A stretch of DNA of 64,000 nt from Oscheius tipulae (GCA_037178975.1 JASJZH010000002.1:6747501-6811500), one strand, 5' to 3'; counted from the stretch's first letter, positions 21,780 through 33,900 are shown. Numbers and translations: made by a program. Notes: generated by a model not told the origin, from the sequence alone.

Positions 21780-22180
21780 AGAGTTGGGTTCGAGGGACGG
21801 AAAAGTGGTTACAAAGAGTGATTCGAGGGATAGGAAGTGGATTTAAAAAGATGGATGTGGGGGTCAAAGAGTTGGATATAGGTTCAAAGGTTGGGAAGGG
21901 GCTCCGAAAGATAGGAAATGGGTTCGAAGGGTGAGAAGAGCATACAAAAGGCAGGAAGCGGATTCAAAAGATGGGAAGTGGGTTCAAAGGCTCGAAAGTG
22001 GGACCAAACGATGGAAATGGGTTGACAGAATGGGAAGCGGGTTCCATAGTTAAGAGGATGGGTGCAACGAATATGAAGTGGGTTCAAATGTCGGAAGTCG
22101 ACTAGGAAGTAGGTTCAAAGGCTTGGAAGTGGGTTCAAAGGGTAAGGAAATCGGCTCGGGAAGTGGGTTCAATGAGCCCC
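21780..22180. repeat. Degenerate ~28-30 bp minisatellite
   Basis: About 13 imperfect tandem copies of a unit like GGTTCAAAGGNTGGGAAGTG, purine-rich on the plus strand. It lies between the FAR gene and the galectin 3' end. It is bordered by two similar GC-rich snippets, CCCCTCTAGGGGCGATAGC near 21750 and CCCCGAAGGGGCATAGCC near 22176. Confidence 0.8.
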
Positions 22181-22314
22181 GAAGGGGCATAGCCTACCTT
22201 GTTCTTCAAAAGTTCTTCGGAGTTTCCACCAACAAAAATTTGCAAAAAGTATTGTAAGAAAAGCACGATTCATTAAAGAATATCTGTTTTTACTTATTAC
22301 AAATAGTGGTAAAA

Positions 22315-23806
22315 TTAGACACCACGAGCCTCGTTGATGGTGACAGTTTCCAACTCGACATCTCCGTCGATCTCAAGGGTCTTGACATCGGTAGGAGCTC
22401 CACGGTGGGCGAAGGTGGCGAAGCGCTTTCCGTTGAAGAAGATCTGATAGCTGAACTCCTCGTTGATGATGGTCAGGTCGAAGATTTCTCCCTTGTTGAT
22501 AGGCATTTTTCCCTCGCGCTCCTCAGCTCCCCAGATATTGTCCTTCATGGCATTGCGGACGATGACACCCTCGTTGTAGCGGACAGAGACCTGAACTCGA
22601 ACTGTCTCACCCGTACTATGTTGACTACCTGAAGAGCGTACTCCTTGTTCTCACGGTACAGATTGACATTGACACGCTTTCCAGTGGGCAGAGCAGAAAC
22701 GTCGAGTCTCTTTCCGGGAGACAGTTCAGCGATGGCCATGTACGGGGTGGGGAAGTTGCGACCTCCGTAGTGGAAGAGACGGAGCTTGGAGAGGTCGCCC
22801 TTGATGGAAACGTGATCGATTCCGTCCAGAGACTGACGCTGCTCGAAGGATCCGATTTCAACACGGTTGGCGAAGACCTAAACTGGTAGATACAGGAATT
22901 TTACGTTAATCTTGACTCTGTCCACCTGAAAAAAGCACTGTTCTGCCTCTGTCAGACTGTGTAGTAGGCGGCAGCTTCGCAGCCCTTTGGCCTTGGCTTA
23001 GAATGTTTCTTAACATGAAATGACTTGTCAGGGTTTTTGGGCATTAGTGTTGACAGGCAGAAACGATGACAGACAGACGGACGAACACCATTGCGCATTA
23101 GATGCCTAGCTCAATTCCATAGCTCCCGTACAGTGACAGCTAGGTAATAAACCAACCTTGAACTGATTCTCGAGAATCTTCACACGAAGATCAAACTCCT
23201 GTCCAGCCTTGAAGGGGTTGGAGATGCGCTGCTCGTTCTCGGACCAGTTGCCGTTCTGGAAGGTGTTGTAGACGAACTTTCCAGAGAAAATTCCCTCGTC
23301 GAAGCGGATCGAGAAGTGCAGAGGCAGGTCGGCGTCCTTCTCGCCTCCCTTGTGAAAGTTGAAGTCGACACTGAAGGTTCTGGATAGTTCAGAAATGGGC
23401 AAATTCACCGATGAGGCTTGTCACTCAGGGTTCCGACGGCATGGATGGTCTGCCCGACGACGAAGGGATCACTGACGCGGGTCTTGAAGGGAAGATGCTG
23501 AAAATTTGTTGCATACTATATGCCAAGGTCTACTCACATAGTCATTCTCTCCGATGTACTTCTTGTAATTGATCTCCTTTGGAAGATTAGGGTTCTCGGC
23601 AGCCTCCTGCTGGTCGTCGGCCCAGCAGAGTCCGATCACGAATAAGGACAGTAGTAAAACTGGAAAAATTCGGTTAGACTACCTCTGTTTCTCTTTTTCT
23701 GTCTCTTTGTCTCTCAGTCTCTCTGGTTCACTGTATTTCGGTCTCTTTGTCTTTCTGTCTCTGTCTCTCTCGTTCTGTCAGAACATTAGCCAAACTCACA
23801 TCGCAT
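22315..23806 (-). CDS. lec: Two-domain galectin with an N-terminal signal peptide
   Basis: Beta-galactoside-binding lectin. Six exons: 23806-23800, 23659-23538, 23497-23409, 23379-23157, 22877-22629, 22590-22315, giving 321 residues. After the presequence (MRFLLLSLFVIGLCWA) come two carbohydrate-recognition domains. CRD1 runs from about HLPFKTRVSDPFVVGQTI through PLHFSIRFDEG, FVYNTFQNGNWSENEQR and VKILENQFKVFANRVEI. CRD2 includes VNLYRENKEYALQVSVRYNE, VVRNAMKDNIWGAEEREGK and FSYQIFFNGKRFATFAHR. CRD2 keeps the V.RN.....WG.EER core of sugar-binding galectins, whereas CRD1 is more diverged at the H.N.R position. The intron 23408-23380 is only 29 nt. A classical signal peptide is atypical, since most galectins leave cells by a non-classical route. 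Confidence 0.93.
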
Positions 23807-23942
23807 TACGAAAGCAGAGACGCAAGATTAGGCTCTGGAGGGGGCGGATCGCAACTGTTTGGAGCCTGGATTTATCGCCTACGGGTCGGGTCATTTATCA
23901 ACAAGACAGGAAAGACACAAACACGCAAACATACAACACACT

Positions 23943-23955
23943 TCGATTTATAAAA
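23943..23955 (-). promoter_or_regulatory. Candidate TATA box for the galectin gene
   Basis: TTTTTATAAATCG on the minus strand, about 140 bp upstream of the ATG. Confidence 0.35.
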
Positions 23956-24272
23956 AGTGGGATATCCTTTGTGTTTTTCGTATTGGAGTGAGTCATTGGG
24001 CCTATTTATAAAACGAGGAGGTCAATCTGGCAACGAGTGGGTTTCAAAGGTTCAAATAGTGCAGAAGCACTTGTTGATTTGTTGGACCCATGATGCGGCA
24101 ACTGTTCCACTTGGCAAGTGTGCCAGCACAACAATAGAGTGGGGCAAACATGTTCAAGGTGGAAAATATAATGTGGGAGGGGATCAGGATGACTACGACT
24201 TATCACTATCACTGCCACAGAACAATACAGTATCAGCACAAATAGTTCATCTTCATGCTGTCTGTACCATCC

Positions 24273-25123
24273 TTATTTCTTCTCACTCTTATCGAATTCG
24301 CACTTTTCCGTCTTCTCACTTTCGCCTCCCTTGACCTCCGTTCTGTCTGGACTCCTCTTCTTTTGCGGTTGCATTTGAGAAATATTGATGGGATCTTCGT
24401 TCGGATCCTTTTTTTGCTCGTTTACGTCGAACTCCACTTTCTTCTCTGGCTCCCCCTTTTTGTCCTCAATGACAGCAGTGGCACCGATCTGAAAATAACA
24501 GACTATCTGTCTCTTTGTCTCTATCACTATCTCTACTTCTGTCCCTTATCTGTCACCCTGTTTCTCACTTTGAGAGCCAAAACATTCCTTTTTAGGGTTT
24601 GCAATTGCAATTAATGCCTAGAGGTAAGTGCGATGCATGTATTACAAAAGAACCTACAAAACCAACTGTCAAGCTCCTTCTGCCCAAGCTTCGTTCCTGG
24701 ACCCATCTTGGACTTGTGCTCATCGGGAATATCCCGTCCGGAGGCCTGATAGATTGCCCTGATGATCCTACTGTGTTTTTCCTGGGCATCCAGAAGAGAA
24801 GAGACTCCTTCGAATCGGAAATGCTGGGTGACTGCTTCGGCAATCTGGACAACGGCCGAGAACTCTTCGTCGGACTTGCTTTCCTGGAGCAGAGCTGCCT
24901 TAACTACTTGGCGAATTTGACTCTCACGAGGGACCCGAACAGATTTCTCATGCCGGTTCTGAAAATTTAAAGGATTGTCAGAGAGACAGAAACAGAGAGA
25001 CAGAGAGGTTGAGAGACAAGACACACTCGATAGCCCTCTCCTTCCCTTGTTATCAAAGAAGCAAGCAGCGGCCGGATCAGCTAAAACCGTCACTACAGCG
25101 CTAGCAGCGATACCCAATGCCAT
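24273..25123 (-). CDS. Unidentified protein, gene model incomplete
   Basis: Exons 25123-25025 (MALGIAASAVVTVLADPAAA, a signal-like or membrane-like start, then CFFDNKGRRG) and 24958-24667 (RHEKSVRVPRESQIRQVVKA followed by a helical, charged region and ASGRDIPDEHKSKMGPGTKL) join in phase. A last exon 24488-24273 is strongly charged (IEDKKGEPEKKVEFDVNEQ, then lysine/glutamate-rich to the stop). At least one small exon between 24667 and 24488, around 24560-24600, is needed to make the phases fit and I could not fix its acceptor. The stop TAA is followed by GG, giving AATAAG. No family recognised. Confidence 0.5.
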
Positions 25124-25310
25124 TGGAAATGTAGTTTAGTAGAAGATGCGGGCGATCCCGTTTTTCTATGGCTGCAAAGATGGCAACGAGCAGAAAGTGT
25201 TCTAGAAACAGGCGAAGCATTTCTATTGTGAGTAGCGCTTCGTTGATGTTGCTCCTTATATAGTTTTAAATTTCAAAAAATACACTTTATTTATACACAG
25301 AGTCTCAAAT

Positions 25311-28300
25311 TTAGACGTGAACTTTGCCCAAAGCGTCTTCCAGGGTAGCCATGTCGCCTTTGATCTCGCGAGCGAGTCTCTGCAAAGCCGAGACCTTGTC
25401 CAGTACCTCTACCCGCTGAGTATAGGCATTGTAGCGGACCTGGAAGGGGCGAGAGATCGTGGCTGCCCATGTCCTGAAACTCATTGTTTTTTTTGTGAAG
25501 ACTTGGAAAGTTACTTGAGCTTGTTTTTAGCACTGTTGAACGACTCTGCCAGAAAATATTTTGGCTGGTATTCGGTGATGGGGTACTTGGTCTCGGCACA
25601 TATGTGGGGCTCGAAGGAGTCGACGCCGGGCTGAAAGAGTCTTGGTTTGAGATGAAGAGTGGCATTGGACGGTAAACTGGGATAGGAAACTGTAGTTGCG
25701 ACTTGTTTTGTTCAACTGTATGTAGTGGGACAGTTGATGCGCACTGTGAACCGAAGGAAGGTTTCCCCCTACTGACACCAGAGTTCCGCAGAATGATCTG
25801 GGAGAATCCAGAGACTGTACTAGATGAAAGACCAGTATACCAACGTGTTGCCAAGAAGGTATTGCTACAAATAAGATGACAATTAAGTCTGAAGTTCGAA
25901 CATCACGAGTTTGGATTCTGGAAAAGTAATAGGCGACAGAAACTTGCAGGCTGGGATAAAAGTGATAGTTCTTATCTCACGCTGCTCGTTTAAAACATGA
26001 AGGCGGCTATGTTTTTCTGTCCTTTCTCTATTCAACACTGACAAATTGTAAAGACCTTTTCCACTCAAACTTAAATAGACTTAACATTCAGAAACTGGAA
26101 TATGGTCCACCAGATCCATTAATTCAAAAATACAACCTACCTTATCACTCAAAGCATACTGTAGCTCTCCAAATGAGCTCAGAAGCCCAGCTCCGTAGGC
26201 CTTCTTCTGCCCGTTCTGTAGACACAGTCCGAACTCGATAGTGAACCAGTACAACTGAACTCACTTTTTATTGTTAGAAGGAAGCAAACTTACAGTAGCC
26301 AGCTTCTCAATGGTCTCGTCAGTTGCTCCCAGTGAAGCCAGTCCAATCTCTTGAGAGAACTGAGCGAACTCAACGTCTGCGAAGAGTGGAGCGTGGCCGA
26401 GGAGCTCGTGGCAGATGTCACTAAATTGATTGTTCAAACAGAGAAATGGTAATTTCTTTACGGCTCCGGCGTGTATTTTGGTGCGGAATGATGTCTGATG
26501 TACTGGGTGGAGTGGAAAACGCGGAAGGCAAGGCCGGCGAGGAAGTCACGGGAGGAGAGGAGTCCAGCTACGGGACGGAGTTGGAAGCCGGTGCAGTCTA
26601 AACGTACTTATTTATCGTTCCAAGTAATCCCGAGAGTACCCGTACCATCTAGACATGTGAAATCCGAGAGAGGCTCTACTCTCTCCCATTTTGGCTCGCC
26701 CAACCCTACAACTTCAGCAGCGATACTGAAAGCAATTTTGAGCGCGTTGAACCCTGCAATTTCAGGACCAATAACTAATTTTAGTGATGTTCTACAAAGT
26801 TGTACTATTTGATGGGTTCAAGAACTTAATAGAACATTGTTAGACTTAAATAGAAGATATTCGACTCGAAAACAGTGGTTTTACAGTCTGTCTGTTGCAT
26901 ATTTACGGCATTCGAACTTTGCTGCAGACTAATTGTTTCTCTGCTTCTGTTCACTCAACCGTGCACGAAAAAGGATCCCGTTTTTCTGCGCCCCACCCAC
27001 TCTTGCCCTTTTGTCGGCTTACCGTGCAAAAAGTCCGAGACGTCTTGCAGCTGAGGAATCTGGTCGGGACCGAAACCGCAGTTTTGCTGGAGGAGGGGAA
27101 AGATGTAGTTGAACTCCTGACAGGCGTGGGTTGGGTAGAGGTTGACCAGCTCGTTGTAGACTGTCCTCCAGGTGCCGATCTCTTGGTCTGTATACTCGAT
27201 GCGAGGGATCTTTTCACCGCTGCAAAGAGGAGCGTTGTCAGAGAGACAGAGATACTCACTGTCTGTGATTGAAGGCGATGTCAGCAAAGTACTTTCTCCT
27301 CTCTCTGTAAACCTGATCCGTGAAGCCAGGATGATCCGAGTCCAGTTCAGCTCCATAGCTCAGAATCCTGTTTGCGAACTGGTCAATGTCAGTGATCTTT
27401 TGAGGGAACCAGGGCACGGATTCCTCGTTCTGCTTTTGGCGAGTGTGATCCTGGACGACAACGCCACTTCCGTGCTTCTTAAACAGTCCGATCAGCCCCT
27501 CGACTTTAGTTTGGGGCTCATTCTCAGCACACTCGACCAGGATTTCGTAACAGCCATCGTGGCTCTTGGAAGGACGGGATTCGATGTGGGACAAGTTGAC
27601 CTCATGGGCCTGAAAGATTGACAATTGGCAGCGACAGTAACAAGATTTGTTCTCCAGAATTGTCCAATGAAACCAACAACAACCCCCTTTAAGTTTTTGC
27701 CCAATCAGTACAGTAATCAAGAGTCACGCCGCTCAAAATGTTCCCCATTTCCTTCAGAACTGGAACACTTGTTAATCGCTCGAGATAAACAGAGTAATCG
27801 AATCGTTCCTCTCTCTCCCCCACCACGTGACTCCCACAGTTCCTATAGAAAGAAAACGCGTCAGAAAGATGTCTGGTCCTATCCTGTCCCCCAAACTCTA
27901 ATCAAATCAACGATTGCTGTCGCATGTCACCCCGCTTCCTTGACAATCGCAACATTTTTTGTTGGGCGAGGAGATTGTAACGCGACAGGGTTCCTAGTTT
28001 CACCTACCTCGTGGTATTGGAACGCGTAACGAGTTCTGGTAGCAGTCAGGTTTGGCCGAAAGGCTGGTAGTTAGGGAAGGTATAACGATTATTTGAAAGA
28101 TCAGAAGATACTTGAACATCCCGCGTTTTTTGATATCAGGAGATCTACAACGGATGGTGCTTTGGGGCATCTCGCAGACGGCATGTGCCATTTTCTATCC
28201 CCTTTCGTACGTTTAGATCAACTTTTTTGCGTCTGACAATGTTCTGCAAAGTTGTAGCATTTTTTAATGAGCTACAACTTTACAGAACATCACAAAGCCA

Positions 28301-28614
28301 GGAAGTATACTTTTGACAGAAAACTGGGGGAATAAATTCTGGTACTGAACCGACAGTGAAGTTCTAGTAGCTTTAGCAAGCTCGCACCCCTTTTGACAAT
28401 GTTCCCACAAACCTGGAAGATCTTCAGCGTCTCAGCCAGAGCTCCAGCCTTTTCCTTCAGTGTGAAGATGATGGTCGTTTTGCCGCCCTCGGTATTGATG
28501 TCGGCCACGTAGGACTCCATCGCGTTGCGCTGAAGCCCATTTCTTTATTCTGGTTTAAAGATTTTTTGAATTTACCAGAAGCTCATCGTAATCAAGAAGA
28601 AGAGTCGGTGCCAT
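25311..28614 (-). CDS. pah-1: Phenylalanine 4-hydroxylase
   Basis: Iron- and pterin-dependent hydroxylase converting phenylalanine to tyrosine; in nematodes it also supplies melanin-like cuticle material. Nine exons: 28614-28576, 28529-28413, 27609-27260, 27219-27023, 26597-26462, 26420-26294, 26254-26141, 25630-25515, 25473-25311. They give 452 residues, the same as human PAH. An N-terminal ACT regulatory domain is present ([31 protein letters not shown]), then the catalytic core: [54 protein letters not shown] (two iron-binding His), [24 protein letters not shown] (iron-binding Glu) and [13 protein letters not shown]. The C-terminal tetramerisation helix is present. Every phase agrees. The 803-nt third intron carries the best hairpin repeat. 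Confidence 0.97.
26785..26812. repeat. Half copy of the hairpin repeat in a PAH intron
   Basis: GATGTTCTACAAAGTTGTAC matches one arm only. Confidence 0.4.
28238..28291. repeat. ~54 bp hairpin repeat, best copy, in a PAH intron
   Basis: Arms ATGTTCTGCAAAGTTGTAGC and GCTACAACTTTACAGAACAT are complementary over 20 bp with one mismatch, around a 14-nt AT-rich loop. This is the reference copy for the family. Confidence 0.85.
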
Positions 28615-28828
28615 GTTTAGGGGGATGGCTATTTTCAACAAACTGTCCCTGTCTTTGGAGGGCGGAGTCGCTCCACCTACCCGGGTAGACGCGTGGTCAG
28701 AAGCAAATGACTGTGTGAGAACGTGGGTATTGGATAGGCACGGTCACTGTTACTGTCATTGTGTCTGTCAGGAATACTTATGCTTGGTCTGGGGGCAGCC
28801 ACTGAAGTCGAGAGACGTGAAGAACTGA

Positions 28829-29177
28829 CGACAAGGTATCGGTAGAGCGAATAACTCCATAGCACATGCGGATAATGACAGGTATTGACAAGTTAACTAA
28901 ATCTGCCAATGCAGTAAGTTCTGTCGATAGTTCTACTCGAGGACAGTTGGTTCTCCTGTTTTCCCGAAGCTATCGACTTTCTACTAGTGGCGCTACTGGA
29001 ACAACTTCTGAATGTAAGTTCGAAGGTAAATTCTTGTCTCTCTGTCCTTCTGTCTGTCTCTCTCCGTCTACCGTCACTATCACTGTGTAGAAATAAAGGA
29101 AGCAAAAGAGATTGCCAAAAGTGGACACTTCTCTTTTCCCTGTCCACAAGTCCAACTTCCACTGCCAGTTTTGCGGC
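28829..29177 (+). CDS. Possible small gene, partly duplicated at 42315-42540
   Basis: An ATG at 28867 opens MRIMTGIDKLTKSANAVSS and continues to LVLLFSRSYRLSTSGATGTT. That arginine/serine-rich stretch resembles a mitochondrial presequence. A possible second exon (29092-29177) gives EIKEAKEIAKSGHFSFPCPQ and a short tail. The second exon is joined if the donor at 29026 is used; with the donor at 29014 the codon becomes a stop. Homology to 42315-42540 (minus) covers about 200 bp, and several of the differences are at third codon positions. Product unknown. Confidence 0.3.
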
Positions 29178-29199
29178 GCAGCGAAATGCCTGCCAAATG

Positions 29200-30138
29200 G
29201 TTTCGTTGACGCTGCTGACAACGTGTCAACTGGGAAGATTTGTGTGTGAATTTCAACCACCGAATATTCAAGGCGGAAAGCATGCACCATTATTGAAGTT
29301 TACTGCTCACTTTTTTCGGGTGGCGAGAAGACACATAAAAGTAATCTGACTGCAATAAAAGAGAAATGGGGAAATGTCTGTCGAGAGAATGCAGGAGGTC
29401 ATAAATGAGAGAGGATTCCGGTCACAGTAGAGACAGAAATTTTTGTCCTCTTGACAATGACAGTGACAACGGTTCACATGTACTCATTAGTCTTTCTCAC
29501 TGTCTCTGTTTACCAAGCGTCTGTTTCGCTGACAGAGAAAACTGTTTGATAATAAACAATGTTGCAAGAAGACATTCTGTTTTCGAGAAGACCAAAAAAC
29601 CTTGATGTACTCTTACAGTTCCAGTAGGGGAAAAGCTTTCTCCGAAGATCATAGGTAGGGAAACCTAGTGTTTCTGTCTGTCTCCACGTGGTTCCAAAGA
29701 GAGTCTAAACTACCAAACGTTCGAGCGTCTTTTACGACTCCTCCGTCAGTCCCAAAGACTCTAAGAAATCCTTCGGAAAAGATGGAACAAGTTGGGAGAC
29801 CCAGGAGAAGCAGACATGAGAAAATGGAAGACGATCGATGTGATAGTGGACCGGGTCTGGGCTGCTGATACCACGGCCTGTCATCACCTTTTTTCGTCAC
29901 ATATTTTGATGACAGTGGATGCCAATAGTTCAAGGAAAATAATTCAAAACTTACTGGGTGATGTGGTGGAGGCATTGTTCTTGGACTGTAGGGGGTGGTC
30001 GAGGACAGTGTCCCTATGAATGCTTATCTCTTGATCTGGATCATTGCGGGATAGGGGTCCCGCATGACATATTGGAATGCAGATTGATATAGTAAAAAAT
30101 GGTTTATCTTGTAGAGATCATTACAATTTGTCTTGGAT
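29200..30138. other. No supported gene
   Basis: Open frames here (for example 29649-29975 minus, proline-rich) lack splice-supported structure or family resemblance. Confidence 0.4.
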
Positions 30139-30715
30139 TCAATCGTCATCATTGTCAGCGGATTCTGAAGCCGGTGTAGATGATTTCTCCTTGTCCTGAA
30201 CAATTTTTATTACCGTTCCACTCACTCTGGCAGTTTCCGCGCAGTTTTTTAAAGTAAGTATTTTAAAAATAGCGTATTTTTAATGCGGAAAAACCCACTA
30301 ACAAAATATTTTTATTTTAAGCTATTTGAATTCGCGCGCAACTTCAAACGAAAGGTGCGCGAAAAAAAGATGCAATTCAAACACTGCTCTCACCTCTTTC
30401 TTCTCCTTGTCCACTGGTTTCGTCACCTTTTTCACCTTATTTGCTATCCTGAAAACGACTTCTGCTTCCGGAGAAAAGTCGTCTCCACTGTCCCAAAGCT
30501 CGTCGCCCGCTTTTAGCTTCGATTTTGAGATCTAAACGATTCTTTTCCTTCGAGGAAAGCTGTAAACTTGCCATATCTGCCATTTCTTTCAGTTTATCCA
30601 CTGAATTAGGCTCATTTGAGAGCAGAGTCTTGGCCAAATTCGAGTAAAAGTTCTCTCCGTAGGGACAATTCGTCTTGCTTGAGATTTTGGTTTTTGTGGA
30701 GGAGCCAGGGTCCAT
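30139..30715 (-). CDS. Small acidic/lysine-rich protein, unknown
   Basis: Three exons, 30715-30538, 30509-30394 and 30195-30139, encode about 116 residues. It starts MDPGSSTKTKISSKTNCPYG, continues LSNEPNSVDKLKEMADMASL, then GDELWDSGDDFSPEAEVVFR and a KKVTKPVDKEKKE stretch, and ends SADNDDD. The first intron (30537-30510) is 28 nt; it is required because the frames on either side differ by one. The mixture of short helices and a charged, serine-rich tail suggests a nuclear or chaperone-like accessory protein, but I cannot name a family. It diverges from WDR3 with 200 bp between start codons. Confidence 0.6.
30510..30537 (-). other. Apparent 28-nt intron
   Basis: Begins GTTTAG and ends CTAAAAG on the minus strand. 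Its removal joins QLSSKEKN and GDELWDSGDD. Donor and acceptor are weaker than in the SMG8 cases. Confidence 0.45.
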
Positions 30716-30915
30716 TTTTCTGCAACTGTTTGATCCAAACAGCTGGAAAATGAAGCCAAACCGACAATTTCTAAGACGAAGCAACTCGGTCCGAGTCCCA
30801 CCACGATATATGCCTCTGCTAGCCGAAACCATGCCCATTCCAAATCAAATTCTTCGTTTTTCTCCCACTTTTCACCGATTTCCACTAAAAAAAACTACAA
30901 TTTAGTAGTGTCCTT

Positions 30916-33900
30916 ATGGGAATTACCAAGGACTACTTACGCTACGAGCACGGCGGAGCTTGTGGTTGTGTCGGCTCGGCCAATGGGGCCATAGCTGCCG
31001 TGGACTCGTCCGTCTGTGCCGTCACCTCTAATGAGAATGTCTCCTTTTTCAACCTGAAAACCGGCGAGAAGGTAATTTTCCCTATTCTCATCGAAAATAT
31101 TGTTAAAATTCAAGGTTCACGAGATAGCCGAGTCGACAAAAGCCGTGACATGTCTACAGTTCAGCCGTGACAAAAGATGGCTAGCTATTGGCTATGCGGA
31201 CGGCTCGATTCGGCTGTTTGACCGGCAGAGCGAAGATGCTCAGAGCGTCGTCTTTTCCGGTCACAAGAAGGGAGTGAACTGTCTGGCGTTCAGCAATGAT
31301 GGGTTGACGTTGGCCTCGGGAGGAAAGGTGAGCCTACTTTATCATTTTTTTCTCGTTAAAAATTGAACATAGAGCAACCACGACGACTGTAAGCTTCAGA
31401 CTTTTGGAGTCGTTAGGACTCATTCTTGGCCAAAATTTGAACTCAAAAAAAAGATTTAATAATCCTGTAGCATCTCAAAATCGCTAAAATTAGAGTAGGT
31501 ACATGTTATTCCAAACAGCGGGAGCGCTGAACGAGTAGACAACCATCCAAAACCGCTAAGAATAGCTCGTTTAAGGCTACGGGCTACAGTTACAAATAAG
31601 CTTTCTAAAGTTTTCCTAAAAAAAATTTCTCAAGTTTTTACAATTCAGATTATGTGAGTCACAAAAACTGGGCCGTGATTAGGGAATTTCCAATAAGGAT
31701 GACCATTTTTCCAGTTGCCTTGCAGGAAGTGGAAGAGAACTTTCTTCGAGTACGCTAAATTTGTTTGATTCCCGATGAACAAGTGTTTGTTGTCGCCTGC
31801 AATTGCTCTGCTTTTCTGTCTCGACAGTAGCTCCTACCTGCCCTGCAAAACCTATTTTTCGTCAAAAACACTAAGTTTTCAGGACTGCAGCATCATTCTG
31901 TGGGACATCGTCTCCGAGAGCGGGATCTTCCGTCTCAACGGCCACAAGGAATCCATCACACACCTTCAGTTCACCCAAAATGATCGTTTCATAATTTCCT
32001 CGTTAGTTTCCCGCCATTTTTATAGCCAAACTGCACGAATTTAGGTCCAAGGACACTTTCGTCAAGTTCTGGAGCCTCGCGAGTCAGTCCTGCTTCTACA
32101 CACTCCTGGACAGTCACTCAGAAATCTACTCTTTCGCTCTCCTCAGCGACGACAAGTATATGGTCACTGCGGGGACTGAACTCGAGCTTCTGGTCTTCGA
32201 ACTTGATTGGAAGACGGGCGCAATCGAGGCCGATCATGCGCAGGAGCCGGCCAAGAAGAAGAAGGACGTGGAGAGTGAAGATATCGCACAGGGAGACATG
32301 CAAAATGTGAGTTTTGATACACTGGTATTGAGAAAATAATGGTCGAGTTTGACCTAAAACTTTGATACTTTTGGCTCAGATTTTTGGCCAATCTTTCGAA
32401 ACAGAATGGTCTTCTGAAACGAATTATGATTTCCCGGTTTTTTTTTAGGTTGTAATTTAAAAAGACGTAATTCACTCATTTTCAGAGATTCTAACTATGC
32501 TTATTGCATTGCGAAAGGACGTCTAGAATGTAAAAAAAAAAAAGATACCGAAATCTGGGAGCTTTACCGTTGTTATTTCAACATAAGAATTTTGCACAAT
32601 CTAGCAATTATCTGCTATTCTTTATGCTTTAGGGAGTTCTTTCGCAAGCTGAATACAGTGAGAATCTCTGAAAATAAGTGAATTACCTCAGAAAACCCGG
32701 ATTTCATGCACCTTTGTTTCAGGTTTGTTTAGGAATGGGGTTGACTGGCGGCATACTGTAAAATTTTCCTCGCGGGTCCCGCCGCGCTAGTCCTTTAACA
32801 TTTGGCAGCGATTTCACCTGATTTTTCTGTGTATCTTTTTCCTATAAGCCTTTTTGTTGTCATTCGCTATTTTTAAAAATTACCATAAAAAAGGTGAGAA
32901 ATTGGTGAAGAGAACAAGAAAATTGCGAAAATCCCTTGCTAAATGGTAAAGGACTTACCCGGCGTGTCTAGCGAGGGAAAATTCTACAGTATGTCGCCAG
33001 TCAACCCGTTCCTGAACAGACCATTTAAATCTGAGGCAGAGGAGATACTAAAAATAATGACATGTTTGCGGTTGATTTTGAGTTCAAATCTTTACTTTCC
33101 ATTCGAATTCGAGCTCAAACGAAGAGTCATAGATACTGAACCGTGCCTAATCCCCCATTTCCAGAGATATGTGAGCGTCAAGCTACGAGGTCGCCTGCTT
33201 CGCCAGTGCAAGGGCCGTGCCCTCCAGCTCTCTGTCTCTCCCGACGAGCGTCTTCTCGTCTGTCTTGGAGCCGACAAACTGATGGACATCTATCGCATCT
33301 TCAACGAGGAAGAAGCCACCAAACGACTCACGAAAAAGCTGAAAGCCGCCAAAAGAAAGGCAGAAAACGGAAGCGAGAGCCTCGAGGAGGATGTAAAAAA
33401 AGACGTCACGGTGCTGATTACCCGGATTGGAGACTACCGAACTGCGAGTAAAGCGAAGTGGATCGACTTTGCGACGGCCTACAGGCAGGAAAATAGCGAT
33501 GTTCAATATCAGGTTACTTTTCATCAATTTTAGGGGAATTAATAAGATTTCAGGCCTTCTCGCTAATGTCAGATAACACAGTTCATCAGGTCCGAGTCAG
33601 CTGCAATCTGACCACAAACACTGTCGAGGCGGAGGCGACGAGCAACTTGGATAAGGTAGGACACTTTTGAATAGGTTTTTAGGTCGGAAACTATTGTAGT
33701 TTCCGGTACAAGCGGTTGCTCAAAAACAGGATATCCTGATGGGGTAATCTGTCGTTTCTAACATCTTTCATTCTTTTCTGTAGGAACTTGACATATTACA
33801 ATATGTTTTACTGTCTTTGAGTCTCTCAGCCAGTTCTAAAAGTTGACGACACTGAACTGGTTTTGTATAAATTCAAAGTCTTATGACCCAATAATTGTAG

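Noticed and set aside
21884-22087. Repetitive proline-rich protein on the minus strand
   Set aside because: Shadow of the minisatellite at 21780-22180.
22591-22628. Ultra-short intron in the galectin (GTAGTC to GAGACAG, 27 nt)
   Set aside because: The 38-nt version ending GAGTTCAG keeps phase and yields YALQVSVRYNEGVVRN, matching galectins.
23569-23991. Plus-strand protein with repeated LSLSL
   Set aside because: Microsatellite translation opposite the galectin 5' exons.
25291-25854. 187-residue serine/proline-rich minus-strand protein
   Set aside because: It overlaps the last PAH exons in another frame; the PAH reading is family-supported.
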